From an uncultured Flavobacteriales bacterium (GTDB taxonomy: Bacteria; Bacteroidota; Bacteroidia; Flavobacteriales_D; Crocinitomicaceae): a stretch of DNA of 64,000 nucleotides. Where the stretch lies: positions 62,001 to 126,000 of the forward strand of contig CAJQJL010000008.1 in assembly GCA_905478665.1 (NCBI GenBank). The letters are read 5' to 3'. Both the position numbers and the translations under genes were made by a program. Below, piece after piece: positions 56,956-64,000 of this stretch (position 1 is its first letter; every line of letters begins with the position of its first letter). Below the pieces are notes generated by a model, which worked only from the letters and a program-made list of their open reading frames with translations, made no database searches and was not told where the DNA came from.

Positions 56956-58290
56956 TTATCGAACACGGATTCCACTGTTTAGTATTTCTAAAAATACCCT
57001 TCCAACAACTGAAACAACTTCTTCTACCCTCTCACCATCAATCGGTTTTCGTTCTCTACGGGCGACCTCCTTGTTATCTTCTTCTGGAATTTCACTTCGA
57101 TTCGAAGACAATTGATTTTTCGTCGAGTTGGTGTTCAATACACGCTCTGACAATTCAACTAATTCAGTTTCATCGACAGGAGACGTAAACTCTGGACGTA
57201 AACTTGGAGGAATAGAGAAATGTCCATAATCGTAAATGCTCCCCTCCAAATCGATTTCACTCACGCCAGCCTCCAAACAAACCTTACGTGCTTCAACCTC
57301 AGCTTGAGAATCGAGACGTGTAACTTTCTTTCTTTTATGATGTGACCTTGAATAATAAGCTGCCGTACGGTTTTGATTGTAACTAAATAGCGAAGTACTT
57401 TCCTCAATCCGTGCAGATGCATAAACCTCACTTTCGTCGCCAGTTGATTGAATAGTAGACAAACCTGTGTGATCTGATTCATTTTCAGCATTGATCTGAA
57501 TAGCTACGTTCAGGTATTTTTTATCCATGTAATTTTCAAATTCAATAATTGACGCTTCTCCACTCGCCCAGTTAACTGTATAAGCGCCATTAGAATAGCT
57601 AATTGTTCCTCCTTTGGGTAAATAATACGTAGGGTTGCTTATTAAAACAACCTCCCCATTAACGCGCAAGGCACTGTTTTGGATATCATCTGGTTTATCA
57701 CCTGCGTAAATAGCTACAATATCACCATTTACACTCATTGAAACCGCTGTTGTAAAAGAGGCATCTTCATTGATCGTTTCAAAGCGCGCCTGTATTTCAA
57801 AATCCGATGTCTTCGACTTAGCCAAAACGAACTCCCCTACTTGAAAATTTTGATGGTATGATTTGTCAAATGAAACAATATGTGGATCTCCAAAAGTCCA
57901 ACTTGATCGTATCGTAGTAGGTCTAGAAATCATGGACAACATTCTAACAATATTAATTCCACGTTCAAAATTGACTCCACTAGGTCGTACTTCAGAACGC
58001 TCTATGCTATCCATTAACTCAACGACTCTTGTCCGTGAATTTTCTGGTACAAAGGCAAAAAGTTGATATGGTGTTAACGGTTCAGGAAATGTACGATCAG
58101 GAATTGCTTCATCGTTTGCGATAGCTGCTAAGCTGGATGTTAACCAATCCCCTCTAATTTGATCCCAATTTGTTAGAATATTTCGAACAGGCGTGTAATC
58201 AGCGGTCGTATTTCGGCCTTGACCAAAACTAGCGAAGTTTACCAAAATAATTACGCCAACAATTAGTAGTGTATTTTTCATAAGTATCAT
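56956..58290 (-). CDS. Secreted protein with a von Willebrand factor type D-like domain
   Basis: A 444-residue secreted protein. Signal peptide with cleavage near SFGQ (~24); a helical region (~30-120); a VWD-like domain (~130-275) opening with WTFGDPHIVSFDKSYHQNFQ, then VGEFVLAKSKTSDFEIQARF and TAVSMSVNGDIVAIYAG. A short Cys-containing segment ARKVCLEAGVSEIDLEGSIY (~335-353) follows, like the region after VWD in other bacterial members. The C-terminus (~365-444) is low-complexity and charged. VWD domains are best known from animal mucins and clotting factor, with scattered bacterial occurrences. ATG at 58281 is an alternative start. Confidence 0.82.
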   Translation of the reverse strand: MILMKNTLLIVGVIILVNFASFGQGRNTTADYTPVRNILTNWDQIRGDWLTSSLAAIANDEAIPDRTFPEPLTPYQLFAFVPENSRTRVVELMDSIERSEVRPSGVNFERGINIVRMLSMISRPTTIRSSWTFGDPHIVSFDKSYHQNFQVGEFVLAKSKTSDFEIQARFETINEDASFTTAVSMSVNGDIVAIYAGDKPDDIQNSALRVNGEVVLISNPTYYLPKGGTISYSNGAYTVNWASGEASIIEFENYMDKKYLNVAIQINAENESDHTGLSTIQSTGDESEVYASARIEESTSLFSYNQNRTAAYYSRSHHKRKKVTRLDSQAEVEARKVCLEAGVSEIDLEGSIYDYGHFSIPPSLRPEFTSPVDETELVELSERVLNTNSTKNQLSSNRSEIPEEDNKEVARRERKPIDGERVEEVVSVVGRVFLEILNSGIRVR

Positions 58291-58333
58291 TTTTGAACGT
58301 CATGTTCGCTCTCGCATTTATCAATAATCACAC

Positions 58334-58362
58334 CAAAGGTAAATGGTTTCTAACCATGCAAA
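58334..58362 (-). promoter_or_regulatory. Promoter of the VWD-domain gene with internal inverted repeat
   Basis: On the minus strand TTTG (58359-58362), a 17-base spacer, and TACCTTTG (58334-58341), an exact -7 match. The spacer holds the inverted repeat ATGGTT-TCT-AACCAT (58343-58357), well placed for a repressor. Confidence 0.6.
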
Positions 58363-58509
58363 ACCCCAATACCTGCACCAAATTACGAAATAATGAACTA
58401 CGCACACATTTACAACTCTATTTATCAATCACTTAAACAAAGAATCTATTACGATTAACTAAGAAAATACAGCGTTTACTGCTCTCAATTCATCGAATCC
58501 ATATTTACA

Positions 58510-58517
58510 TATATTTG
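58510..58517 (+). promoter_or_regulatory. -7 element for the gene at 58561
   Basis: TATATTTG matches TAnnTTTG exactly, 43 bases before the ATG. Confidence 0.5.
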
Positions 58518-58560
58518 TACGGTGATTGAGTCTCTCTCTAAAAAATCACATGAGCGATAA

Positions 58561-59373
58561 ATGAGAAAAAAAAGAACGATACTTAAGTTTTTTATTCTGT
58601 CGGTGTTAATGCATGCTACATCTGCCTTTGGACAAACTTATGAGGACTGGTCTTCAGACAGTCTTACAAATTGGATTGACTTAAGAATAAAGAATATAAA
58701 TAAGAACATTCAAGAAATAGTTGAGATGCCTTTTGTCGTTCGCTCATTAGGCTGGGGATGCATGTGTCCAGATTACTACATTGGTGTTAGCCCTAATACT
58801 CAAGAAGGTCCTTGGATAAGTGTTATAGCTCCGGATGACTTTCCTGTTTCCGACACAAAAGGATATAGTTTAATTGTCACTGGGGTATTCACTGGCGATT
58901 CGGTGGAGGAAGATTTTCGGAATGAAGACGGTGAGCCTGAAGAATGGCTTTATAAGATGCCAGAGTTCAAAATTCATAACTGGAAAGAGAATCGAATGGA
59001 TTACGACGTTCCAGCACCGAAGGTTATTCTTAACAAGAGTCAGCCCGAAGGAACCAAAATACTAGGCAGTTGGAAACTAAACGATCTTTATGTCAATAGT
59101 GAGAAGAGAAACATTGACACCTCGCAATTGATAGTCTGGGACTTCACACCTGACAGAAAACTAACCAGTAGTATTACATCAAGTGAAGAACCGATGCGAT
59201 GGCACACTACAAAGGACAGTATTTTCATCACAGATTCAGAATTCCCAGATGAAAAAATTATTGGTACTTGGAAGGTCGAGGAGGTGCTGTTGACCTTAGA
59301 CTTGGTAATGAACGATAAAAGTAAACGACGTCTCATTTTTAGGCGCAAAACAGGTATTTTGGAGACGCAGTAA
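58561..59373 (+). CDS. Secreted protein with lipocalin-like C-terminal domain
   Basis: A 270-residue protein with a signal peptide (cleavage near SAFGQ, ~25). The N-terminal region has GWGCMCPDYYIGVSPNTQEG, with two close cysteines. The C-terminal half (~160-265) shows ILGSWKLNDLYVN, LIVWDFTPDRKLTSSI, SIFITDSEF and IIGTWKVEEVLLTLDLVM, the strand pattern of small lipocalin-like domains in Bacteroidota. The ligand is unknown. Its 3' region holds no clear terminator but lies next to the palindromes at 59514-59549. Confidence 0.78.
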   Translation: MRKKRTILKFFILSVLMHATSAFGQTYEDWSSDSLTNWIDLRIKNINKNIQEIVEMPFVVRSLGWGCMCPDYYIGVSPNTQEGPWISVIAPDDFPVSDTKGYSLIVTGVFTGDSVEEDFRNEDGEPEEWLYKMPEFKIHNWKENRMDYDVPAPKVILNKSQPEGTKILGSWKLNDLYVNSEKRNIDTSQLIVWDFTPDRKLTSSITSSEEPMRWHTTKDSIFITDSEFPDEKIIGTWKVEEVLLTLDLVMNDKSKRRLIFRRKTGILETQ

Positions 59374-59513
59374 AACACAGAATAGGACTGCATTGGTTTA
59401 GGTACAAAACTGGGTTAATGATTATGGGTACATTCGATTCAACAGTTGCGCAATGCTATGGAGATTTGGTGTTGATTTGTGTAGATGATTTTTCTGAGGA
59501 ATAATCCAATTTT

Positions 59514-59549
59514 TCAATATCGCAATATTGCGATATTGATTCTAGAATC
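59514..59549. promoter_or_regulatory. 26-bp perfect palindrome plus adjacent 12-bp palindrome
   Basis: Arms TCAATATCGCAAT and ATTGCGATATTGA (59514-59539) form a perfect palindrome, abutting GATTCTAGAATC (59538-59549), itself perfect. The first shares 22 of 26 positions with the arsM operator at 38103-38128. It lies between two convergent genes. No T-run follows on either strand, so it is not a standard terminator. Confidence 0.6.
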
Positions 59550-59595
59550 CGCCAATTAACAAACTCAATACAAGGCAACTCTTTTCCATTGACGA

Positions 59596-60039
59596 TCAAT
59601 TCCCTTCATACTTGTATGCTGATGCGCGATCAATCAAAGCACAATACAGAGCTCGAATCTCCCGCTCAACTTCTTCTTCATCAACTCCGACTTCAAAGCA
59701 TCGAAATTCAAAGGTTATTTTAACCTCTACAGAGCTAGGGTCTTTCTCCCACAAAATATTCCCACGTTGATGGTCTTTGAATGAGAAATAGATTCTCGGC
59801 CCATTATCGACTGTCATTTTCCAATCGCCTTCATGAATGAAATGATAAGTCAACATGTGCCCGCTCATGTCCGAAGAAATGTCAATGGTACTACTATCTC
59901 CTATTAAAGTAATATATCCCTTCACCACTTCAAAGTATGTAGGATCATCGCAATTATGGGCACCAGGAACATCAATCTCTACCACGTCATTGTACCCAAG
60001 CGCACCGAAAAACAACAATGACAATACTAGAATCTTCAT
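59596..60039 (-). CDS. Secreted protein of unknown function
   Basis: A 147-residue protein with a short signal peptide (MKILVLSLLFFGALG). The mature part is beta-rich (ITLIGDSSTIDISSDMSGHM, YHFIHEGDWKMTVDNGPRIY) with two cysteines (C29 in GAHNCDDP and one in EFRCFEVG) that could pair; the C-terminal ~35 residues are helical. I recognise no family. It begins eight bases after the metallophosphatase and is the fourth gene of the nuclease/nucleotidase operon. Confidence 0.75.
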   Translation of the reverse strand: MKILVLSLLFFGALGYNDVVEIDVPGAHNCDDPTYFEVVKGYITLIGDSSTIDISSDMSGHMLTYHFIHEGDWKMTVDNGPRIYFSFKDHQRGNILWEKDPSSVEVKITFEFRCFEVGVDEEEVEREIRALYCALIDRASAYKYEGN

Positions 60040-60047
60040 GGTTTAAT

Positions 60048-60953
60048 CTATTCAACAATCAACACATCCTTCTTCGCAAAGGCTTTCTTTTCAAATTGAA
60101 AATCAATTCGACCAACGTTGATTCCCGCCCAACCGACTTGATTCACCAATACAGTTTCTCCATCCAAATTCTTCTCCTCTGTTGGTTTCTCCAAAAAGGT
60201 GTGCGTGTGCCCTCCAATGATCAAATGAATGTTTCTCGTTTTTTGCGCAAAAACCCGATCGGATACTTTATCAGATCCATACTCATATCCGAGATGTGAG
60301 AGACAAATGATCAAATCACAGCCTTGTTTCTTTAGATCGCGTGCACGATCATTCGCAATATCAATTGGATCTATATAGACGGTTTCTTTGTATTTATCAT
60401 CTGGCACAAGTCCTTTTAATTCAACACCCACTCCGAAAATACCAACCTTGATATTTCCTTTCTGTACAATGAACGTATCATCTGTGTGACCATCAATAGC
60501 CGTATTCGTGAAATCGTAATTTGAACAGAGGAACGGAAATTTCGCATATTGCCGTGCTTTAACAAAACCATCAATACCCGCGTCAAAATCGTGATTTCCC
60601 ATTGTCGCGGCATCATACCCCAACTCTGACATTAAACGCATTTCGAGAACGCCGCCATACCTGTTAAAGTAAGGAGTTCCTTGAAAAATATCACCTGCAT
60701 CTAAAAGTAAAACATTCTCTTCTTCTGCACGTATTTTGTTGATGAGTTCAAATCGTCTTGCGACACCTCCTTTTCCCGGGTATCTTGAATGGTTTTCGGG
60801 AAATGGATCGATATTGGAATGTGTATCGTTGGTATGAAGAATGGTCAGGTGATTTTCTGAATTACTCGTCCCTTTAGCAAATAAAGAAGGTGCAACCAAC
60901 ACTCCTGCTGATACGACGACTGTATTTCTTAAAAAATCTCTTCTCTCCATCAT
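60048..60953 (-). CDS. Metallophosphatase, 5'-nucleotidase catalytic domain (split gene)
   Basis: A 301-residue protein equal to the N-terminal catalytic domain of 5'-nucleotidases. Metal-binding motifs: LHTNDTHSNIDP, LLLDAGDIFQGT, ATMGNHDFDAG, LICLSHLG and GGHTHTFLE. It starts with MERRDFLRNTVVVSAGVLVA; two adjacent arginines and the hydrophobic stretch suggest Tat-like or ordinary export. The substrate-binding C-terminal domain is encoded by the preceding gene, which overlaps it by four bases. Probably removes phosphate from nucleotides in the periplasm. Confidence 0.93.
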   Translation of the reverse strand: MMERRDFLRNTVVVSAGVLVAPSLFAKGTSNSENHLTILHTNDTHSNIDPFPENHSRYPGKGGVARRFELINKIRAEEENVLLLDAGDIFQGTPYFNRYGGVLEMRLMSELGYDAATMGNHDFDAGIDGFVKARQYAKFPFLCSNYDFTNTAIDGHTDDTFIVQKGNIKVGIFGVGVELKGLVPDDKYKETVYIDPIDIANDRARDLKKQGCDLIICLSHLGYEYGSDKVSDRVFAQKTRNIHLIIGGHTHTFLEKPTEEKNLDGETVLVNQVGWAGINVGRIDFQFEKKAFAKKDVLIVE

Positions 60954-61657
60954 TCGAAGGTTATTCTTTCTTCATTGTTGTAACGCAATACTTTTTGCAT
61001 TTTAACCTCTTCAAGAAAAACATCTCTCAATAACACGCCATCATTCTCAAAAGAAACTTTCTTTTCAAAGAAAGACATATTGTCGCCTCCATTCATTAAG
61101 TAATCGGACGTGATTATCCAAAAGGTTTTTGAATTACTAATCGGATCGAGAAAACGAATTTTTCCCTTTTCAATTTTAACCATTCCCACAGGCTCCCCTC
61201 CTCTCTTTCGCAAATAAGCTTCTATTTCAGGAAGTACTTCTATTGGCATTTCCACCCAAACAACGTTGTTGTCAAATGGCATTAGTTTAAATATATCCCC
61301 AACGGTAACATCTCCTTTGCTAATTGGATTCCGCAACCCTCCAACGTTTAACAATGACATCACTTGTCTTTGTCCTTTTGAAGTTCTTAGTTGATTGTCA
61401 AGAAGCGCATCCGTAGCCCAATTATTCAAGGTTCCGTTTGGTCTTCCCTTTGTGAAATCATGATCTGCATGTGCGATCACTTCCAACATCTCCTTTTCTA
61501 GATCTTTCTTGTAAGGCTGAACGATTGAGTCTATTCTATTTTCATGATCATATACACTATTCACTTCAACGCGTTCAGCGCTTGTATGAATAGTGGTAAC
61601 AGAAGAGCAGGCCAAAAGACCTGCTCCCATGCATATGTATATGAAATTCTTGAGCAT
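60950..61657 (-). CDS. 5'-nucleotidase C-terminal domain lipoprotein (split gene)
   Basis: A 235-residue lipoprotein (lipobox LLAC, Cys17). It corresponds to the C-terminal substrate-binding domain of 5'-nucleotidases: NGTLNNWATDALLD, SLLNVGGLRNPISKGDVTVG, DIFKLMPFDNNVVWVEM and the late ITSDYLMNGGDNMSFF. The catalytic domain is the next gene. The start codon overlaps the stop of the endonuclease gene by one base, and its own stop overlaps the metallophosphatase start by four. Confidence 0.93.
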   Translation of the reverse strand: MLKNFIYICMGAGLLACSSVTTIHTSAERVEVNSVYDHENRIDSIVQPYKKDLEKEMLEVIAHADHDFTKGRPNGTLNNWATDALLDNQLRTSKGQRQVMSLLNVGGLRNPISKGDVTVGDIFKLMPFDNNVVWVEMPIEVLPEIEAYLRKRGGEPVGMVKIEKGKIRFLDPISNSKTFWIITSDYLMNGGDNMSFFEKKVSFENDGVLLRDVFLEEVKMQKVLRYNNEERITFE

Positions 61658-63933
61658 TACTCAATGATCATTTTTCTATTCGCACTTCCGAATGGTGTAT
61701 CGACCATGATAAGATAAGTACCACTTCCAAGCTCTTTACCTGAAAGCTCTAATACTGGTACATTCAACCCTTCGACTGCCGAAACAACTCTTCCCTGCAT
61801 ATCAAAAACTTTGTAGGCTTGAATCTCTGTACCATTCACCTGAACATAAACCATATCGTTCGAAGGAACTGGGAATACGACCAAGTTGTTTTGTACTTTT
61901 TCTTCAATTGACAAATCACACCCAGAAGGGTTTGCAATGTGAATGTTATCATCAAAATCAATGAAACAAACATAATGCACAGAGTCAATAAATGGATTTC
62001 TATTCCCCTGTAAATCGTAGATATACTCGTTACGTGCTATTTCATAGTTATCTGGTAAATCAGCAAAATGCCAGTTCTTCAAGAGCTGCTCATCTTGTTT
62101 ATCTGAATCCAAATCTCCAGTCAAAGGAAAATTATAGGCAACAGCCATGTAGAAAATAGCACGTGCTGCATTTCCTTTATGACTATCTCTTGGTTCGTAA
62201 ACGATTTGAGAGCCTTGGTACCCCAATGTTCCTTCTAAGTAACTTTGCAAAACAGTCCCGTCAATCTCTCCCAAAGGCACGTTACTTCTTGGTTGATTCG
62301 CCTCCGATAAGTTTGCTGGAAATAAGTTATGCTGATCTGTGTATTCCGGTTCTTCTGGACTATCCGCTGGCCACGTTGGCATCCATGAATGCGCAAAGGT
62401 ATGTTCTCGGCTATACCCTGTAAGCGTCCAATCAAATGGATCATCAAAAATTTTCTTTTCTCCAGAATATACACATGTAACATACGACTGACCATTTGTC
62501 GTATCACGCACTTCAAATTCACTCATCATCGTTTGCTTGTACATGAAGTATGTAATCTGTGTATGCGGGTTAATCAACGTGTTTAAGTCCGACACCAAAG
62601 ATGTTGCACTTGAGGAAATCCCTGTGTAATAAGATCCAATATTCTCTCCAAGGGTTGTTACATTCCCTGTTGCTGGAGAAGTCGTAAGATAATTCTCAAA
62701 TCCACCTGAACCATTAAAGGCATATACTGCGAAATACAAGTCTTGATTCGCTATCACACCGCGCGGCGTGAATGATGTTCCTGCACCGACGTATGCCACT
62801 CTTGCATCACCTACAACGTCTCCTCGCATGTAAGTTGTTCCATCTGCTGGCACTCCTGTGATTGCGCTTCCGTGTTTCCAAAGAACCATGTAATTAGAAG
62901 CTCCAGTTCCTGCTGCATATTGTCCGCCAACCGTGTATGCTTCCAATAAAGGGAAGGTTAAACTTGTTGGATTTGCTGTTGGCTCCGTTGCCAAATTATC
63001 AGTACCTACGCCTTCAAAATTTATCGTGTACGGATTCTCATCTGCATCGTCTGATGAAATTTCAATAGCTGCAAAATGTGAACCCGTCGAAGACGGCGCG
63101 TAGTTAATCGTAAATGACTGAGAAGAAAGCGGGCCTATTGTTGTTGCTCCAATGTTTGATGAAAAGTCTCCTGCATCAACTCCCGTAAAAGTGCTACCTG
63201 AAATTGTCATTGTACTAACCCCTTGATTTTCTATAGTCACATTGATCACAGAACTATTTCCAACGAAATAGTTGGCATTGTTTAATACAGTTGAACCTTC
63301 CAATAATACATTGATTTCAATTCCTGGAGCAACGTAAGCGACAATGTCGTTTAAATCACGCGGTACGATTTGATAATTTGTATTGAACTGTCCAATTAAA
63401 CCAGTTATTGTAATTGGTCCTGAAGGAATTGCTGTTCCAACAAGATCAGTACCTGTATTCACACGTACATCAAGGTTATTTGCTCCGTCTGTAATTGTGT
63501 AAGTTGTGTTTCCTGAAAAGTTTCCTGTTTCAATGAAAGTTACGTTTTGAATTTCTGTCAATTGTGATTCCAACGACTCATTCGCCGACGTAATTGGGAT
63601 CTGTAATGGAATTGGCTGAATAACTGCTTGTCCATGATTAGTCCAACTAGTAACTGTCGAAATCTCCAACAACCCTGCAAATTCAATTAGCGGTCCAGTA
63701 ACAGTAATAGAGTCACCACGACTCACACCTGATACTGATCCACCATAACCAGCAATACCAGCGGTACCATCTTGCATGTATCGAATCGGTCCTAATTCAT
63801 CACCATTGGTTGCCACTGCCACGACGGTTACTGTTTGACCAATTCCATAAGTGCGTGCATCAGCTACGTCCGTCTGTGCATTTATCCCTAGCGTTAAAAA
63901 CACTGCTGATAAGAAAAGTACTAATTTCTTCAT
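61657..63933 (-). CDS. T9SS-exported endonuclease I with accessory domains
   Basis: A 758-residue secreted nuclease. In order: signal peptide (~1-19); an OB-fold/DUF5689-like domain (~20-190, YGIGQTVTVVAVATNGDELG); a choice-of-anchor-D/ASH-like Ig domain (~200-310, NVTIENQGVSTMTISG); a fibronectin-like linker (~315-425); the endonuclease I domain (~430-670) with YSREHTFAHSWMPTW, TDQHNLFPANLSEANQPRSN and a C-terminal half of the fold; and a type A sorting domain (VVFPVPSNDMVYVQV, GTYLIMVDTPFG). Degrades DNA outside the cell or at its surface. First gene of the four-gene operon. Confidence 0.92.
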   Translation of the reverse strand: MKKLVLFLSAVFLTLGINAQTDVADARTYGIGQTVTVVAVATNGDELGPIRYMQDGTAGIAGYGGSVSGVSRGDSITVTGPLIEFAGLLEISTVTSWTNHGQAVIQPIPLQIPITSANESLESQLTEIQNVTFIETGNFSGNTTYTITDGANNLDVRVNTGTDLVGTAIPSGPITITGLIGQFNTNYQIVPRDLNDIVAYVAPGIEINVLLEGSTVLNNANYFVGNSSVINVTIENQGVSTMTISGSTFTGVDAGDFSSNIGATTIGPLSSQSFTINYAPSSTGSHFAAIEISSDDADENPYTINFEGVGTDNLATEPTANPTSLTFPLLEAYTVGGQYAAGTGASNYMVLWKHGSAITGVPADGTTYMRGDVVGDARVAYVGAGTSFTPRGVIANQDLYFAVYAFNGSGGFENYLTTSPATGNVTTLGENIGSYYTGISSSATSLVSDLNTLINPHTQITYFMYKQTMMSEFEVRDTTNGQSYVTCVYSGEKKIFDDPFDWTLTGYSREHTFAHSWMPTWPADSPEEPEYTDQHNLFPANLSEANQPRSNVPLGEIDGTVLQSYLEGTLGYQGSQIVYEPRDSHKGNAARAIFYMAVAYNFPLTGDLDSDKQDEQLLKNWHFADLPDNYEIARNEYIYDLQGNRNPFIDSVHYVCFIDFDDNIHIANPSGCDLSIEEKVQNNLVVFPVPSNDMVYVQVNGTEIQAYKVFDMQGRVVSAVEGLNVPVLELSGKELGSGTYLIMVDTPFGSANRKMIIE

Positions 63934-64000
63934 TTTGTTTTCTATTTAGGAAGCTTGGAAGCTCCGGTTGTTTTTGTTTATTCTTTTAAAATTCAAATCC

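Noticed and set aside
59418-59504. A 28-codon frame (MIMGTFDSTVAQ...) just before the orphan palindrome
   Set aside because: Tempting as the target of the ArsR-like site, but it lies upstream of the site on the plus strand, has no promoter and no recognisable content.
59514-59549. Reading the palindrome as an ordinary intrinsic terminator of the flanking genes
   Set aside because: The stem is AT-rich and neither strand has a T-run after it, unlike the clear terminators elsewhere in the window; similarity to the arsM site favours protein binding.

Overview
The window is AT-rich, densely packed chromosomal DNA of a Bacteroidota, most likely order Flavobacteriales (a Crocinitomicaceae/Cryomorphaceae-like member is my guess from gene content). 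The signs are three secreted proteins with type A C-terminal sorting domains of the type IX secretion system (T9SS), DUF4290 and DUF5916 family genes, lipoproteins with short lipoboxes, no obvious Shine-Dalgarno sequences, and several promoters with the Bacteroidota -7 element TAnnTTTG. I see no tRNA, rRNA, insertion sequence, phage or CRISPR array. No gene-free stretch exceeds about 300 bases.

Layout. 1-2.2 kb: a 5'-truncated gene and dnaN. 2.2-9.9 kb: an outer-membrane DUF5916 protein, ComEC, a secreted unknown, and a TPR histidine kinase with its response regulator. 10.6-13.9 kb: thrS-infC-rpmI-rplT, closed by two terminators. 14-20.8 kb: a T9SS cargo protein, a lipoprotein, dnaK, an M23 peptidase and an MscS channel. 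20.9-24.8 kb: alaS and a glycosyltransferase. 24.9-28.3 kb: an operon of three tandem paralogous secreted proteins of unknown function plus a HEAT-like protein. 28.3-33.1 kb, minus strand: DoxX protein, NtrC-type regulator, Ppx/GppA, and an ABC exporter pair. 33.4-37 kb: a YESQAD-repeat protein, an AraC/SRPBCC pair and a second T9SS protein. 37-39.2 kb: the arsenosugar genes arsM and arsS with a palindromic operator between them. 39.3-41.8 kb: CPBP protease, dnaJ and grpE. 42-46.5 kb: a 1087-residue WG-repeat protein and a lipoprotein. 46.7-51.5 kb: purL, a DUF4290 gene, murA and a TlpA-like thioredoxin. 51.7-58.3 kb: lpdA, a tail-anchored unknown, an unusual PLP enzyme, a DUF1295 membrane protein and a VWD-domain protein. 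58.5-64 kb: a secreted unknown and a four-gene operon with a T9SS-exported endonuclease I and a 5'-nucleotidase split over two genes, which reads as an extracellular DNA/nucleotide scavenging unit.

Most noteworthy: (i) two near-identical 26-bp palindromes, one at arsM and one alone between convergent genes at 59.5 kb; (ii) the tandem triplicated family; (iii) shared TGACA/TGTCA elements upstream of the unlinked dnaK and grpE-dnaJ loci; (iv) a DnaJ that has lost exactly the two cysteine motifs of one zinc site; (v) MurA with Asp in place of the fosfomycin-target Cys; (vi) an NtrC-like regulator with GAFTSA and no DNA-binding domain; (vii) a bacterial VWD-domain protein. All family assignments come from reading motifs; no database search was possible.
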